NCBI GenBank assembly: GCA_009780855.1
Contig: WQZG01000034.1
Location: 1-35,927, forward strand
DNA from: Treponema sp.
GTDB taxonomy: Bacteria; Spirochaetota; Spirochaetia; Treponematales; Breznakiellaceae
Direction of reading: 5' to 3'
DNA length: 35,927 bases
In this document: positions 1 through 12,277 of the stretch, in pieces
Numbering within the stretch: position 1 is the first letter of the stretch
How the letters are laid out: every line of letters begins with the position of its first letter
The notes under the pieces: generated by a model
The model's database searches: none
What the model saw: only the letters and a program-made list of their open reading frames with translations
Told to the model about the DNA's origin: nothing
Program-made: the position numbers and the translations under genes

Positions 1-2561
<2,561 letters not shown>

Positions 2562-2572
2562 GGAAGGTTAAA

Positions 2573-5500
2573 ATGAGGGATATTCAGGATTTTGATTCGA
2601 TTATGATTCGGCTGGCCTCTCCGGAAATGATCCGGGCGTGGTCATACGGGGAAGTCAAAAAACCGGAAACCATCAACTACCGTACCCTGCGTCCGGAAAA
2701 AGACGGCCTCTTTTGCGAAAGGATCTTTGGGACCACAAAGGAATGGGAATGTTATTGCGGCAAGTTTAAGTCGATCCGCTACAAGGGCGTAATCTGCGAC
2801 CGCTGCGGCGTTGAAGTTACCCATTTTAAGGTAAGGCGCGAACGCATGGGCCACATCGAACTGGCGGCCCCGGTGTCCCACATCTGGTATTACCGTTCGG
2901 TTCCGTCCCGCATGGGCCTGCTCCTGGATCTTCCGATGACTGCCTTAAGGTCGGTTCTTTATTACGAAAAATACATTGTTATTGACTCCGGCGATACGGA
3001 CCTCAAGAAGATGCAGCTTTTAAGCGAAGAAGAGTATTACGAAGCCCAGGAACGCTACGGCGGCGGCTTTTCCGCGGGTATGGGAGCAGAGGCGATACGT
3101 ACGCTCCTGGAAAACACCGACCTGGATAAAATCGCGGCCGAACTCCGTGTCAAGATGATCGAAAAGGGAGCAAAAAGCGACAAGCGGCTTCTCAAACGCA
3201 TCGAGATCGTGGAGAATTTCCGCAATTCAAAGAACAAGCCCGAATGGATGATCCTCGACGTAATTCCGGTTATCCCGCCGGAACTGCGCCCCATGGTTCA
3301 GCTTGACGGCGGCCGTTTTGCTACCAGCGATCTCAACGACCTTTACCGCCGCGTTATCAACCGCAACAACAGGCTCAAGAGACTGCAGACCCTTAACGCG
3401 CCGGATATTATCATAAGAAACGAAAAGCGGATGCTCCAGGAAGCTGTTGACGCCCTGTTCGACAATTCCAAAAAGAAACGGGTGGTCAAAGGCGCTTCCA
3501 ACCGGCCGCTTAAATCCATAAGCGATATGTTAAAAGGCAAACAGGGAAGGTTCAGGCAGAACCTGCTGGGCAAACGCGTTGATTATTCCGGCCGCAGTGT
3601 AATAACGGTAGGGCCGGAACTCAAGATGTGGCAGTGCGGCCTCCCCACCAAAATGGCGCTTGAGCTTTTTAAACCTTTCATCATGAAGAAACTGGTGGAC
3701 AAGGATGTAGTCTACAATATCAAAAAAGCCAAAATGCTGGTTGAAGCGGAGACTCCCGAGGTCTTTGCGATATTGGACGAAGTTGTCAAAGAACACCCGG
3801 TACTGCTTAACCGCGCTCCGACATTGCACCGCCTTGGTATCCAGGCTTTTGAGCCGGTGCTCGTTGAAGGCAAAGCAATCAAGCTGCACCCGCTGGTATG
3901 TCATGCGTTTAACGCGGACTTCGACGGCGATCAAATGGCGGTACACGTACCGCTTACCCAGGCCGCGCAGATGGAATGCTGGACGCTTATGCTTTCCGCC
4001 CGCAATCTGCTCAATCCGGCCAACGGCAAGACAATAGTGTTCCCGTCCCTGGATATGGTTTTGGGAATTAACTTCCTTACCAGGATCAAGGCCAATGCCA
4101 AACGGCCCGGCTCGGACAAAAAAGATGCCAAAGACAGGGTCCCGCTTTATTCATCGACAGAAGAAGTTCAGATGGCGGTGGAGTCCAAAATCCTGGACTG
4201 GGAAGCGCTGATAAAAGTAAAAGTAAACAAGTCCCCGATCTGGGAAAAGGCCGGAGTCGAAACCATACCCGGACCCAACGGAGTTATTGAAACAACAGCC
4301 GGACGCATTATTTTTAACGATGAACTGCCGCCGGAAATTCCGTATATTAATTACGAATTAAAAGACAAGGAACTGCGCAGTCTTATCGAAAATATTTTCA
4401 GCGAACGGGGATCCTGGACTACGGTAAGGATGCTGGACGCGATAAAGGCGACCGGCTACAAATATGCGACAGTATTCGGCGCTACCATAAGCGTCGGTGA
4501 CATTGTGGTTCCAAAAGAAAAGACCGACATGATCGACAAGGCCAACAGGGCCGTCGAAGAAATCCAGCGCCACTGGCGGCTGGGGACCATTACCCAGGAA
4601 GAACGCTATAACCGTGTAGTCGACGTCTGGTCAAAGACCAACGAAGAATTGACCAACATCGTAATGAAGACCCTGGAAACAGACCAGAACGGTTTTAACT
4701 CCCTTTACATGATGGCCAACTCCGGCGCCCGCGGAAGCCGCAACCAGATTCGCCAGCTGGCCGGTATGAAAGGCTTAATGGCCAAACCTACCGGTGAAAT
4801 CATCGAACTGCCGATCCGTTCCAATTTTAAGGAAGGTTTCTCTGTAATCGAATTCTTTATTTCCACCAACGGAGCGCGCAAGGGACTCGCCGATACGGCC
4901 CTTAAGACAGCCGAAGCCGGTTACCTTACCAGGCGTCTGGTTGATATTGCGCAGGACGTGGTTGTAAACGATGATGACTGCGGCACCATTAACGGGATCA
5001 GTTATTCGGCGGTAAAGGAAGGCGAGGAAATCGTCGAGCCCCTGAGCGACCGCATTGTGGGACGTTATACCCTTGAACAGGTAAAGCACCCGATCACCAA
5101 GGAATTGATCGTTGATGTCAACGAAGAAATTACCGAGGACATTGCAAAGCGAATCGAGGCCGCCGGCGTCGAGACCGTACGCATCCGCACAGTACTTACC
5201 TGCGAAGCCAAGCACGGCGTTTGCCGCAAATGTTACGGCCGCAACCTGGCTACCAACCGGTCCGTCGATATCGGCGAAGCTGTCGGCACCATTGCCGCAC
5301 AGTCAATAGGCCAGCCCGGCACCCAATTAACCATGCGCACCTTCCATATCGGAGGAACAGCGACAAAGATCAGCGAAGAAAACCGCATCTATTTGAAATA
5401 TCCGGTTTATATCAGAAATGTTGACGGCGCCCATGTCGAGCTGCCCGAGGTAAAAACCAAAAACAAGGAAGGTAAATTTGAAGTTACCAAACCCGGCTGC

Positions 5501-6982
5501 TGGCTCTTTACCCGCAAGGGACACGCGATAATCAACAGGATAATGAAGGAATACAAACTGGATTCCAAAGACGAGCTTTTGATAACAGACGGTCAGAGGG
5601 TTATCCGTGACGCGCCGATAATCAGGCGGGGCAGCAAGGAAACCCTTTCTCCGGAGATTGCTTACGCGCTGATCCTTAAAGACAGCAAGGGCCATCCGTC
5701 TTCGCTCTGCCTTATAGGCCAGGATCAAAAGATTGAAATCAGAAACGGATCGGAGTTCGTCGCCAAAAAGGGTGATGTGATCGAGCCGGAAAAAACAATC
5801 GCTACATTCGACCCGTTCTCTGACCCGATTATCGCCGAGGCCGGAGGGACAGTAAAATACGAAGACATAATTCCTGGCACAACCCTCAAGGAAGAAGTGG
5901 ACGAAGATACGGGCAATATAGAAAAACGGATTACCGAGTACCAGCTTGAAAGCAAACAGCCCAGGATTGTAATTACCGATGACAGCGGCAATGAAGTGGT
6001 TTCCTACTTCCTGCCCGGAGGCGCTTATCTCCAGGTGGACGAAGGCGACAAAATCGACGCCGGCCGCACCATCGCAAAGACTCTCAAGGAATCGGCCAAG
6101 ACCATGGACATTACCTCCGGTCTTCCGCGCGTCGGCGAACTTTTTGAAGCCCGCAGGCCAAAGAAATCCGCAGTCCTTGCTTTAATATCCGGGACAGTCA
6201 GGTTCCGCGGCATTGTCAAGGGCAAGCGTGTTATTATCGTGGAAGACGCTTTTGGCAAGGAGTACAAGCACCTTATCCCGATGTCCATGAGGCTTCTGGT
6301 CCGGGACGGCGATACTGTGGAAGCGGGGGAGAGCCTCTGCGTCGGCTCGATTAATCCCCACGACATTCTCCACATATTGGGCGAATCTACGCTTCAGCAG
6401 TACCTAATGGACGAGATTCAGCAGGTTTACCGGCTCCAGGGTGTTTCCATCAATGACAAGCACATCGGTGTCATAATCCGGCAGATGATGAGAAAAGTCG
6501 AAATTATGGCCGTCGGCGATACCAAATTTATTTACGGCCAAATGGTTGACAAGTACCGGTTCCACGAAGAAAACGACCGGGTCCTGGGCGAAGGCGGCCA
6601 GCCGGCCATAGCCCGCCCCATTTTCCAGGGAATTACCAAAGCCAGCCTCAACATAGATTCATTCCTGTCCGCGGCCAGTTTCCAGGAAACCACCAAAGTG
6701 CTGACCAACGCGGCAATTGCCGGTTCAGTCGATTACCTGCGCGGCCTCAAGGAAAACATTATTATAGGGCATCCGATTCCCGCGGGAACCGGCATGAAGT
6801 TCTACCGCAACGTAAAATTGTTTGACGACGAACAGCAGGATCTGGATGTTTATGTTAACGAGATATTGGAAAAGCGCAAGCTGGAAGTCGCCGCAGAATC
6901 CCTTGAGGAAGATTTTGTTCCGGAAGAACCCGAGGCGGAAATGGACGCCGAGACGGATACCGATTCATTTAACGAGGAATAA
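2573..6982 (+). CDS. rpoC: DNA-directed RNA polymerase subunit beta'
   Basis: Beta' subunit of RNA polymerase, 1,469 residues, close to the usual bacterial length of about 1,400. The ATG at 2573 is preceded by GGAAGG. The N-terminal zinc site is C60, C62, C75, C78. The Mg-binding catalytic motif NADFDGD is at residues 447-453. The second zinc site is C803, C877, C884, C887. The bridge/trigger-helix region ([19 protein letters not shown]) follows directly. The protein ends in an acidic tail of about 30 residues rich in Glu and Asp. It is cotranscribed with rpoB. Unlike T. pallidum, where I recall rpsL-rpsG-fusA after rpoC, the next gene here is an acyltransferase 2 nt downstream. Confidence 0.98.
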   Translation: MRDIQDFDSIMIRLASPEMIRAWSYGEVKKPETINYRTLRPEKDGLFCERIFGTTKEWECYCGKFKSIRYKGVICDRCGVEVTHFKVRRERMGHIELAAPVSHIWYYRSVPSRMGLLLDLPMTALRSVLYYEKYIVIDSGDTDLKKMQLLSEEEYYEAQERYGGGFSAGMGAEAIRTLLENTDLDKIAAELRVKMIEKGAKSDKRLLKRIEIVENFRNSKNKPEWMILDVIPVIPPELRPMVQLDGGRFATSDLNDLYRRVINRNNRLKRLQTLNAPDIIIRNEKRMLQEAVDALFDNSKKKRVVKGASNRPLKSISDMLKGKQGRFRQNLLGKRVDYSGRSVITVGPELKMWQCGLPTKMALELFKPFIMKKLVDKDVVYNIKKAKMLVEAETPEVFAILDEVVKEHPVLLNRAPTLHRLGIQAFEPVLVEGKAIKLHPLVCHAFNADFDGDQMAVHVPLTQAAQMECWTLMLSARNLLNPANGKTIVFPSLDMVLGINFLTRIKANAKRPGSDKKDAKDRVPLYSSTEEVQMAVESKILDWEALIKVKVNKSPIWEKAGVETIPGPNGVIETTAGRIIFNDELPPEIPYINYELKDKELRSLIENIFSERGSWTTVRMLDAIKATGYKYATVFGATISVGDIVVPKEKTDMIDKANRAVEEIQRHWRLGTITQEERYNRVVDVWSKTNEELTNIVMKTLETDQNGFNSLYMMANSGARGSRNQIRQLAGMKGLMAKPTGEIIELPIRSNFKEGFSVIEFFISTNGARKGLADTALKTAEAGYLTRRLVDIAQDVVVNDDDCGTINGISYSAVKEGEEIVEPLSDRIVGRYTLEQVKHPITKELIVDVNEEITEDIAKRIEAAGVETVRIRTVLTCEAKHGVCRKCYGRNLATNRSVDIGEAVGTIAAQSIGQPGTQLTMRTFHIGGTATKISEENRIYLKYPVYIRNVDGAHVELPEVKTKNKEGKFEVTKPGCWLFTRKGHAIINRIMKEYKLDSKDELLITDGQRVIRDAPIIRRGSKETLSPEIAYALILKDSKGHPSSLCLIGQDQKIEIRNGSEFVAKKGDVIEPEKTIATFDPFSDPIIAEAGGTVKYEDIIPGTTLKEEVDEDTGNIEKRITEYQLESKQPRIVITDDSGNEVVSYFLPGGAYLQVDEGDKIDAGRTIAKTLKESAKTMDITSGLPRVGELFEARRPKKSAVLALISGTVRFRGIVKGKRVIIVEDAFGKEYKHLIPMSMRLLVRDGDTVEAGESLCVGSINPHDILHILGESTLQQYLMDEIQQVYRLQGVSINDKHIGVIIRQMMRKVEIMAVGDTKFIYGQMVDKYRFHEENDRVLGEGGQPAIARPIFQGITKASLNIDSFLSAASFQETTKVLTNAAIAGSVDYLRGLKENIIIGHPIPAGTGMKFYRNVKLFDDEQQDLDVYVNEILEKRKLEVAAESLEEDFVPEEPEAEMDAETDTDSFNEE

Positions 6983-6984
6983 GT

Positions 6985-8349
6985 GTGCATAAACCCTATG
7001 CCAAACCTGTTGGCAAGGCACTGGCCGACATTAGGCTGCACGAGCCCAGGATTTCGAAATCAGCATTTATCCTGATTAGGATCCTGGGCAGGCTTTACCT
7101 ATTTCTTTTTTACGGAATCGCAAGAATTCTCCTTCGCGGCGAAAAGGACATGTTTTATGCCTTTAAACGAGCCCTGGAGGGAGACAGCCGCTGCATTATC
7201 GCTTTCCGCCATCCCAACGGCGGCGAACCTCAGCTTTTAACCTGGTTCTTTCTTTTTAGGCTGCGCGCCCTTGCCAGACGGCAGGGTGTCAAGCTAAAAA
7301 GACACCCGCACGCTGTTTTTATTTACGGTTATGAAGTTGTGCGCTGGGGCGGCTGGGTGGCCAGGTTTATTCTGCCCAATGTCGGCGCCATGCCGATTCA
7401 CCATACCAAAATGGACAAACAGGGCATGGCCAGGATTTACAAATCCATAACAGAAGGCCGGTACCCTGTGGCGCTGGCGCCGGAAGGCCAGGTTTCATAT
7501 ACCATAGAAGGCATACCCAGACTTGAACAGGGAGTCATTCGGATTGGTTTTAATGCAGCAGAAAGGCTGGCCTCCAAAGGCAATAAAGCTCCGGTGGAAA
7601 TTCTGCCGGTGGCAATTCATTTCCGGTTTGGATCTTACGGCGCGTTTACAATAGAATTATTAATCAGAAAAATTGAAAAATACACATCCGCAGGCAAAGA
7701 CAAGGCAAAGGAAAAAAGGAAACTGCCTTTTTCCAAACGGATGGAAATTGCCCGTACATATATTCTGGAAATAAACGAAAAACGTTACGGCATCAAAGCT
7801 GATAAAAACCAGCCGTTTGAACAGCGCCTTGACGCGGTCATTAACGCTGCTCTTGAGACCGCGGAGAGAATTCTGAATCTTAAAACCCAGGGTGAATATT
7901 TCTCCCGTATGTACACGCTCCGCCAGGCCTGCTGGGACCGAATTGTGCTCCCCGGATACGAGACCCTTGATAACATGACCGGCCTTGAAAGGGGAACTGC
8001 GGATTTGCTTGCCGGTGAAGCCTGGCACGCGGGCAGACATGTGGAGTTAATCGATCTTTCCTGGTACCTGCGTAATTTCCCGATTCCCGCCGATGACGCT
8101 CCGCTTCATATAAAAGTAGAATTTGTTCAGAATCTCTGGGACTTTATCAACAGATCAATCGGCGGCGCTTATTCCAACAGGCTCAGTATTCTTCCCAGGC
8201 GTGTAATAATCCAGAGTTCGTCTCCCATTAACCTTAGCTCCAGACTTGCCGATTACAGGCAGGATAAAAACAAGGCTATACGGACTGCAATGACCGATTT
8301 GCAAAACGCGTATCTGGACTGCATTAATAAAGTCAACCAATCTGAATGA
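6985..8349 (+). CDS. PlsC-like glycerophospholipid acyltransferase
   Basis: Probable membrane-associated acyltransferase of the lysophosphatidate acyltransferase superfamily, 454 residues. Visible motifs are a variant HX4D block, here H76-P-N-G-G-E81 with Glu for the usual Asp, a substrate-binding PEG motif at 166-168 (ALAPEGQ), and a hydrophobic stretch at about 27-50 that could anchor it in the membrane. The start is GTG at 6985, with GAGG inside the end of rpoC as ribosome binding site, so translation is coupled to rpoC. It overlaps znuA by 4 nt. At 454 residues it is nearly twice a minimal PlsC of about 250. The C-terminal ~220 residues are unrecognised. Acyl donor and acceptor cannot be told from the sequence. 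Confidence 0.72.
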   Translation: MHKPYAKPVGKALADIRLHEPRISKSAFILIRILGRLYLFLFYGIARILLRGEKDMFYAFKRALEGDSRCIIAFRHPNGGEPQLLTWFFLFRLRALARRQGVKLKRHPHAVFIYGYEVVRWGGWVARFILPNVGAMPIHHTKMDKQGMARIYKSITEGRYPVALAPEGQVSYTIEGIPRLEQGVIRIGFNAAERLASKGNKAPVEILPVAIHFRFGSYGAFTIELLIRKIEKYTSAGKDKAKEKRKLPFSKRMEIARTYILEINEKRYGIKADKNQPFEQRLDAVINAALETAERILNLKTQGEYFSRMYTLRQACWDRIVLPGYETLDNMTGLERGTADLLAGEAWHAGRHVELIDLSWYLRNFPIPADDAPLHIKVEFVQNLWDFINRSIGGAYSNRLSILPRRVIIQSSSPINLSSRLADYRQDKNKAIRTAMTDLQNAYLDCINKVNQSE

Positions 8350-9329
8350 AGTTCAAAATCAATCCCCGGCCGCCGATTTTTTGTATACTGCTTTTTTGTA
8401 TGCTGCCTTTTTATGGCTGCAGCCGCTATACAGGAACACCTGCAACACAGAACCGATCTGTAAGATCGGACCGATCTGTAATACAGCGCGGTAATCTGCA
8501 AAATGACAGCAGGCCTTTGCTTGCCGTCAGCATATTGCCGCAGCAATATTTTGCAACACGCATCGGGGGAGATCGCATCCGGACCCTTGTGCTTGCCGGC
8601 CCCGGCCAGAATCCCCATGATTACGAACCCAATCCTGGACAATTGCAGAGCCTTGCCGGGGCGGATGCCTGGGTGCTTTCCGGTACGGAATTTGAAATTA
8701 CGTTTGCGCCCAAAGTACAAAAATTGTTTCCCTCTCTAGATGTGGTTGACGGCACAGCCGGTATCCATTTCCGCGAATCGCAGGAAACCGATGAAGACAG
8801 CGCCGGTGAAACTGCAGCCGGTGTATCCGGCAATGAACTGGACAGGATCGACAGGCATACCTGGCTTGGGAGCGAGGGCGCTCAAATTATGGCGTCGCAT
8901 ATCAGGGATACGCTTTGCCGATTGGATTCCGCCAACGCGGTTTTTTACAATGAAAACTATAATGCTTTAATTACAGACATCCAGCAGGAATTCAGCCGGT
9001 TGGCGACGGAACTGGAAGGCCTCCGCGGAAAAACGATTCTGGTATATCATCCGGCTTTTGGTTATTTTTTGGATGAATTCGGCATTATCCAGGAAGCGGT
9101 GGAAACAGGCGGCAAGGAGCCGACTCCCCGTCAGCTTGCCGATATTATTACGCAGGCCAGGAATGAAAATATAAAAGTAATTTTTGTACAGGCGCAATTT
9201 CCCGCGCAATCCGCCGCTGCTGTGGCATCCGCTGTTGGGGCCAAACTTGAAATACTCGATCCCCTGGCGCCGGACTGGCTGGAAAATATCAGGTATATAG
9301 GAGAAACCCTTAAACAGGCAATAGAATAA
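8346..9329 (+). CDS. znuA: Zinc/manganese ABC transporter substrate-binding lipoprotein (ZnuA family)
   Basis: High-affinity metal-binding component of a cluster A-I ABC importer, 327 residues. A signal peptide ends in a lipobox (PFYG-C25), so it should be a lipoprotein facing the periplasm. The expected four metal ligands are present: H91 (NPHDYEP), H171 (RHTWLG), H235 (YHPAFGYF) and D305 (LDPLAP). The His-rich loop found in many zinc-specific ZnuA proteins is absent, and only acidic residues (ESQETDEDS) lie near 144-152, so Zn versus Mn cannot be decided. The ATG overlaps the acyltransferase stop (ATGA). Directly after the lipobox the linker contains a short DNA palindrome and duplication (8453-8481). 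The ATPase and permease follow. Confidence 0.88.
   Translation: MKFKINPRPPIFCILLFCMLPFYGCSRYTGTPATQNRSVRSDRSVIQRGNLQNDSRPLLAVSILPQQYFATRIGGDRIRTLVLAGPGQNPHDYEPNPGQLQSLAGADAWVLSGTEFEITFAPKVQKLFPSLDVVDGTAGIHFRESQETDEDSAGETAAGVSGNELDRIDRHTWLGSEGAQIMASHIRDTLCRLDSANAVFYNENYNALITDIQQEFSRLATELEGLRGKTILVYHPAFGYFLDEFGIIQEAVETGGKEPTPRQLADIITQARNENIKVIFVQAQFPAQSAAAVASAVGAKLEILDPLAPDWLENIRYIGETLKQAIE
8453..8481. repeat. Palindrome plus direct repeat inside the znuA linker
   Basis: CCGATCT and AGATCGG form perfect 7-bp inverted arms around GTA (8453-8469). CCGATCTGTAA at 8453-8463 recurs at 8471-8481, an 18-bp period. The codons encode the dispensable linker RSVRSDRSV after the lipidated cysteine. It could be an intragenic operator or simply a tandem duplication product; the sequence alone does not decide. 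Confidence 0.6.
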
Positions 9330-9342
9330 CGCAGGATAAAAA

Positions 9343-9387
9343 ATGGAATTGAAAAATATGGAATTGAATAAAATGGAATCAGATAAT
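9343..9387 (+). repeat. Three 15-bp tandem copies, each starting with ATG, at the znuC start
   Basis: Units at 9343-9357, 9358-9372 and 9373-9387 encode MELKN, MELNK and MESDN. Each copy offers an in-frame ATG. The modest AGGA at 9332-9335 is best placed for the first one. The added residues precede the conserved ATPase fold, so they are not needed for catalysis. Confidence 0.85.
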
Positions 9388-10341
9388 TTGGTATTTATTG
9401 ACAGCGCCGCAAAAAATGGCAGCGCTGAAAGTTCTCCGCCCGTTCATCCTGTCAGGAAAAACATTGCCCTGCGTTTTGACAAAGTTACATTCTCGTACGA
9501 AAAAACCAAAGTTTTTAAAGAAGCCAGTTTCCATATTCACCAGGGGGAATTTGTAGCGCTTGTCGGACCCAACGGCTCGGGAAAAACCACCGCGTTAAAA
9601 CTTCTTTTGGGTCTTGAAACTCCGCAGTCAGGTAAAATAGAAATTTTTGGCGAATCATCGCGGCTGCAGAAAGGGCGCATCGGCTATGTGCCGCAGCAGG
9701 CAAACCCGGACCAGGTCTTTCCGATTTCGGTAAGGGAAGTAGTAGGTATGGGCCGCCTTACTCCGTTCTCACGTTCCTTTGGCGCCGCAGACAGGGCCGC
9801 AGTGCAGGAAGCTCTGGAACAGGCCGAAATCTGCGACCTTGCGCAAAGACCCTACAGCGCGCTTTCCGGCGGCCAGCGCAGGCGCGTATTGGTTGCCAGA
9901 GCCCTGGCTACAATATCGGCCTCTTTTAAAGAAAGCAATATTTCTTCCGGCAGTGTTCCGGGTCTATTAATCCTCGATGAACCAACGGCCAATATGGATG
10001 TTGAAAGCGAAGAACGCCTTTTTGCGACATTGGGAAAACTCAAGGGAAATACTACGATACTTATTGTAACCCATGACAGGGATTTTGTTTCTTCGCTGGT
10101 GGACAGGGTTTTGTGCCTGGACAGGGATTCACACAAGGCGACAGTTATGTCTGTCGGAAGCGACGGTTCCGCAGGAAACGATGGTTCCGCAGGAAACGAC
10201 GGTTCTACAGGGGACAACCAGAGTACTTTTGTCCAGCACGGCCTTACGGCTTCCGGAGATCCGCGCGGCGATGAATCCCGCATAATTCATGAGGCAAGTT
10301 ATCCCGGCGATAAATGTTATGCTCCAAAGGAAGGGCAATGA
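9343..10341 (+). CDS. znuC: Zinc/manganese ABC transporter ATP-binding protein (ZnuC family)
   Basis: Cytoplasmic ATPase that powers the ZnuB permease, 332 residues. Walker A GPNGSGKT is at 75-82, the Q-loop region YVPQQ at 115-119, the signature LSGGQ at 174-178, Walker B LLILDEP at 208-214, and the switch His follows in IVTHDRD. An extra ~15-residue insert (SASFKESNISSGSVPG) separates the signature helix from Walker B. Both ends are unusual. The first 15 codons are three 5-codon copies each beginning with ATG, and the ~70-residue tail after the ATPase core holds three copies of DGSAGN-like hexapeptide. The family usually has about 250 residues. It lies 13 nt after znuA, with AGGA as a modest ribosome binding site, and overlaps znuB by 4 nt. 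Confidence 0.9.
   Translation: MELKNMELNKMESDNLVFIDSAAKNGSAESSPPVHPVRKNIALRFDKVTFSYEKTKVFKEASFHIHQGEFVALVGPNGSGKTTALKLLLGLETPQSGKIEIFGESSRLQKGRIGYVPQQANPDQVFPISVREVVGMGRLTPFSRSFGAADRAAVQEALEQAEICDLAQRPYSALSGGQRRRVLVARALATISASFKESNISSGSVPGLLILDEPTANMDVESEERLFATLGKLKGNTTILIVTHDRDFVSSLVDRVLCLDRDSHKATVMSVGSDGSAGNDGSAGNDGSTGDNQSTFVQHGLTASGDPRGDESRIIHEASYPGDKCYAPKEGQ
10162..10215 (+). repeat. Three 18-bp tandem copies in the znuC C-terminal tail
   Basis: Units at 10162-10179, 10180-10197 and 10198-10215 encode DGSAGN, DGSAGN and DGSTGD. The first two differ at one base, the third is more diverged. They lie in a low-complexity tail beyond the conserved ATPase domain. Confidence 0.85.
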
Positions 10342-11180
10342 AGGATTTTATCGGCGCTGTCATTGAGTTTCCTTTTATCCGCAATGCCCTTATCGCAGGG
10401 CTGCTGTCATCTGTGCTGTTCGGTGTTCTTGGATCACTCGTAACAGTGCGCCGAATAACCAGCCTTGCCGGCGCTGTTTCGCACGCGGTCCTTGGCGGAA
10501 TCGGCATGGCGCTGTTTCTGGACGCAGCCGGCATTATACCTGGAATGTCACCTTTAACCGGAGCCTTGATTTTCGCGGTAATATCGGCCCTGATAATCGG
10601 CATTGTGACACTCAAAGCCAGGCAAAGGGAAGATACGGTAATAAGCGCAATCTGGGTAATAGGCATGAGTTCCGGTATTCTTTTTATGGCCAGGACTCCC
10701 GGTTATGTCGATCCCAATGTTTATCTTTTCGGCAATATATTGCTTATTTCTGCCCCGGATCTTTACTTGATGGCTTTTCTTGGTATTGCTGTGGTATTTC
10801 TTGCCTGGCGTTTTTACCCCCAAATACGTGCATCTTCGTTTGACGATGAATTTGCTGTCTCGCGCGGCGTCAATACCGGCGGGTTTTTTATCATCCTTTT
10901 AATTATTACCGCGGCGGCCATTGTTCTGCTCCAGACCTATGTCGGAATAGTGATGGTTATCGCCATGCTCACATTGCCCTCCGGTACAGCCGGATCCTTT
11001 GCACGCAGCCTCTCCGCCATGATGGCAGGGAGCTGCCTTTTTTCCGCGCTGTTCTCTGTCAGCGGTCTTTACTTTGGCTGGGTACTGAATATGCCTGTTG
11101 GTGCGGTTACCGTGATTATTGCGGGATTTTTTTTCCTGGCAGTAACCGGTATAAGGGCTTTAATCAGGCTGCACAGATGA
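10338..11180 (+). CDS. znuB: Zinc/manganese ABC transporter permease (ZnuB family)
   Basis: Membrane permease of the metal importer, 280 residues with about eight hydrophobic segments. Family features include the N-terminal RRITSLAGAVSHAVLGGIG block, in which the His is conserved in metal-type permeases, and the cytoplasmic-loop segment around FDDEFAVSRGVNTG that contacts the ATPase. I chose the ATG at 10338, although an in-frame start 24 nt upstream exists, because 10338 has AAAGGAAGGG just ahead and forms the same ATGA stop/start overlap with znuC that is seen between the acyltransferase and znuA. The stop codon sits inside an 18-bp tandem duplication (11175-11210) that fills the convergent gap before the EamA gene. 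Confidence 0.9.
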   Translation: MKDFIGAVIEFPFIRNALIAGLLSSVLFGVLGSLVTVRRITSLAGAVSHAVLGGIGMALFLDAAGIIPGMSPLTGALIFAVISALIIGIVTLKARQREDTVISAIWVIGMSSGILFMARTPGYVDPNVYLFGNILLISAPDLYLMAFLGIAVVFLAWRFYPQIRASSFDDEFAVSRGVNTGGFFIILLIITAAAIVLLQTYVGIVMVIAMLTLPSGTAGSFARSLSAMMAGSCLFSALFSVSGLYFGWVLNMPVGAVTVIIAGFFFLAVTGIRALIRLHR

Positions 11181-11210
11181 AATTTTTCATATAGATGAAT
11201 TTTTTCATAT
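11175..11210. repeat. 18-bp tandem duplication spanning the znuB stop codon
   Basis: AGATGAAATTTTTCATAT at 11175-11192 is repeated at 11193-11210 with one mismatch. Each copy is itself nearly palindromic (ATGAAA / TTTCAT). It fills the space between the convergent znuB and EamA genes. With no GC stem it is a poor intrinsic terminator. Confidence 0.85.
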
Positions 11211-11213
11211 TCT

Positions 11214-12182
11214 TTAAACTCTGACCGGTTTTTTAAATATTACTTCCCATTGACTTACAAGCATTCCAGACAGCATCAGCGCGAAACCTAAAATTGTTCT
11301 GACACCCAGCGGTTCATGGAGGAGCATTATACCTCCGATCGCCGCGAAACACCCTTCAAGGCATAATATTATGGTCGCGTGCGCCGGCGGCGCGTTTTTT
11401 TGCGCCACGGTCTGCAGGGTATATGCGATTCCTACAGAAGCCAAACCGCCGTACAGCACCGGTATTACCGCGCCGGAGACCGAGTTAAAAGGGACAGCGC
11501 CTGTATTTAAGCCGTGCAGCAAAGCCGGGAACGGAATCCAGGTAAAAATACCGGAGGCCAATAATGGTTCAACAGTAAACGCGCATACCAGGGAATAGAG
11601 TCCGCACGCCATAAACTGCCCGCTGGATAATATTATCGGGTCATGTTTTTTTACAAAAGCGTCTATTAACAGAACGTGTATTGTCCAGAATATTGCGCCG
11701 GCGGCGACAAGCAGGTCTCCGGGATTTATATGGTTGGATTTTCCGGCAATGCTTATAAAGAACAATCCTGCAAAGGTAAAGACTGTTCCTGCCCAGGTTG
11801 CCGGTCCTGTTTTGCGGCCGATAAAAATCCCGAATATGGGAGTCATTACCACATACAGGCCGGTAATAAAACCTGCGTTCCCGGCTGTGGTAAACATAAT
11901 GCCAAGCTGCTGCAGGGTTACCGCAATAAAACAGCAGGTTCCCGCGATAAACGCCGATGGAATAATCCGTCTTATTTTTACAGTGGCGCTTTCATCGGAT
12001 TTACCGCGCAGCTTTATAACAATAAGCGGAAAGAGGGAAAGGCTTCCCATTAAAAAACGTATGCCGTTGAACGCGAATGGTCCGATATATTCCATGCCTG
12101 AACGCTGTGCAACAAAGCCAAAGCCCCAGATGCAGGCTGTAAGCAGCAAAAGCGCATCAGCTTCCAGTATGCGTTTGTTCAT
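11214..12182 (-). CDS. EamA/DMT-superfamily transporter
   Basis: Inner-membrane drug/metabolite transporter, 322 residues, with about ten hydrophobic segments in two EamA repeats. The first repeat begins with LLLTACIWGFGFVAQRSGM and ends near residue 150. The second begins at LVAAGAIFWTIHVLLIDAFV and ends with the typical EPLGVRTILGFALMLSGML block. Length is normal for the family. It may export metabolites or amino acids, but DMT substrates cannot be read from sequence. It is convergent with znuB and preceded by a terminator-like stem at 12202-12262 that separates it from the gene upstream. Confidence 0.88.
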   Translation of the reverse strand: MNKRILEADALLLLTACIWGFGFVAQRSGMEYIGPFAFNGIRFLMGSLSLFPLIVIKLRGKSDESATVKIRRIIPSAFIAGTCCFIAVTLQQLGIMFTTAGNAGFITGLYVVMTPIFGIFIGRKTGPATWAGTVFTFAGLFFISIAGKSNHINPGDLLVAAGAIFWTIHVLLIDAFVKKHDPIILSSGQFMACGLYSLVCAFTVEPLLASGIFTWIPFPALLHGLNTGAVPFNSVSGAVIPVLYGGLASVGIAYTLQTVAQKNAPPAHATIILCLEGCFAAIGGIMLLHEPLGVRTILGFALMLSGMLVSQWEVIFKKPVRV

Positions 12183-12201
12183 GGAATTATGTTACAGGAA
12201 G

Positions 12202-12262
12202 AAAAAAAAACCGGCAAGGCGCAGCGTCCTGTATCACGCCGCATCCTGCCGGTTAATATTTT
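12202..12262 (-). terminator. Probable rho-independent terminator
   Basis: The arms AACCGGCAAGG (12209-12219) and CCTGCCGGTT (12245-12254) pair with one bulge. On the minus strand the stem runs straight into a T-rich tract, as expected after the DUF3185-like gene ending at 12278. A T-run on the plus side would also let it act in reverse. Confidence 0.7.
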
Positions 12263-12277
12263 TTTTGAAACTGGTAT

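Noticed and set aside
8200-8346. Zur operator ahead of znuA
   Set aside because: No extended palindrome resembling a Zur or Fur box was found before the start codon.
11175-11210. Intrinsic terminator between znuB and the EamA gene
   Set aside because: The elements are AT-only near-palindromes from a tandem duplication without a GC stem.
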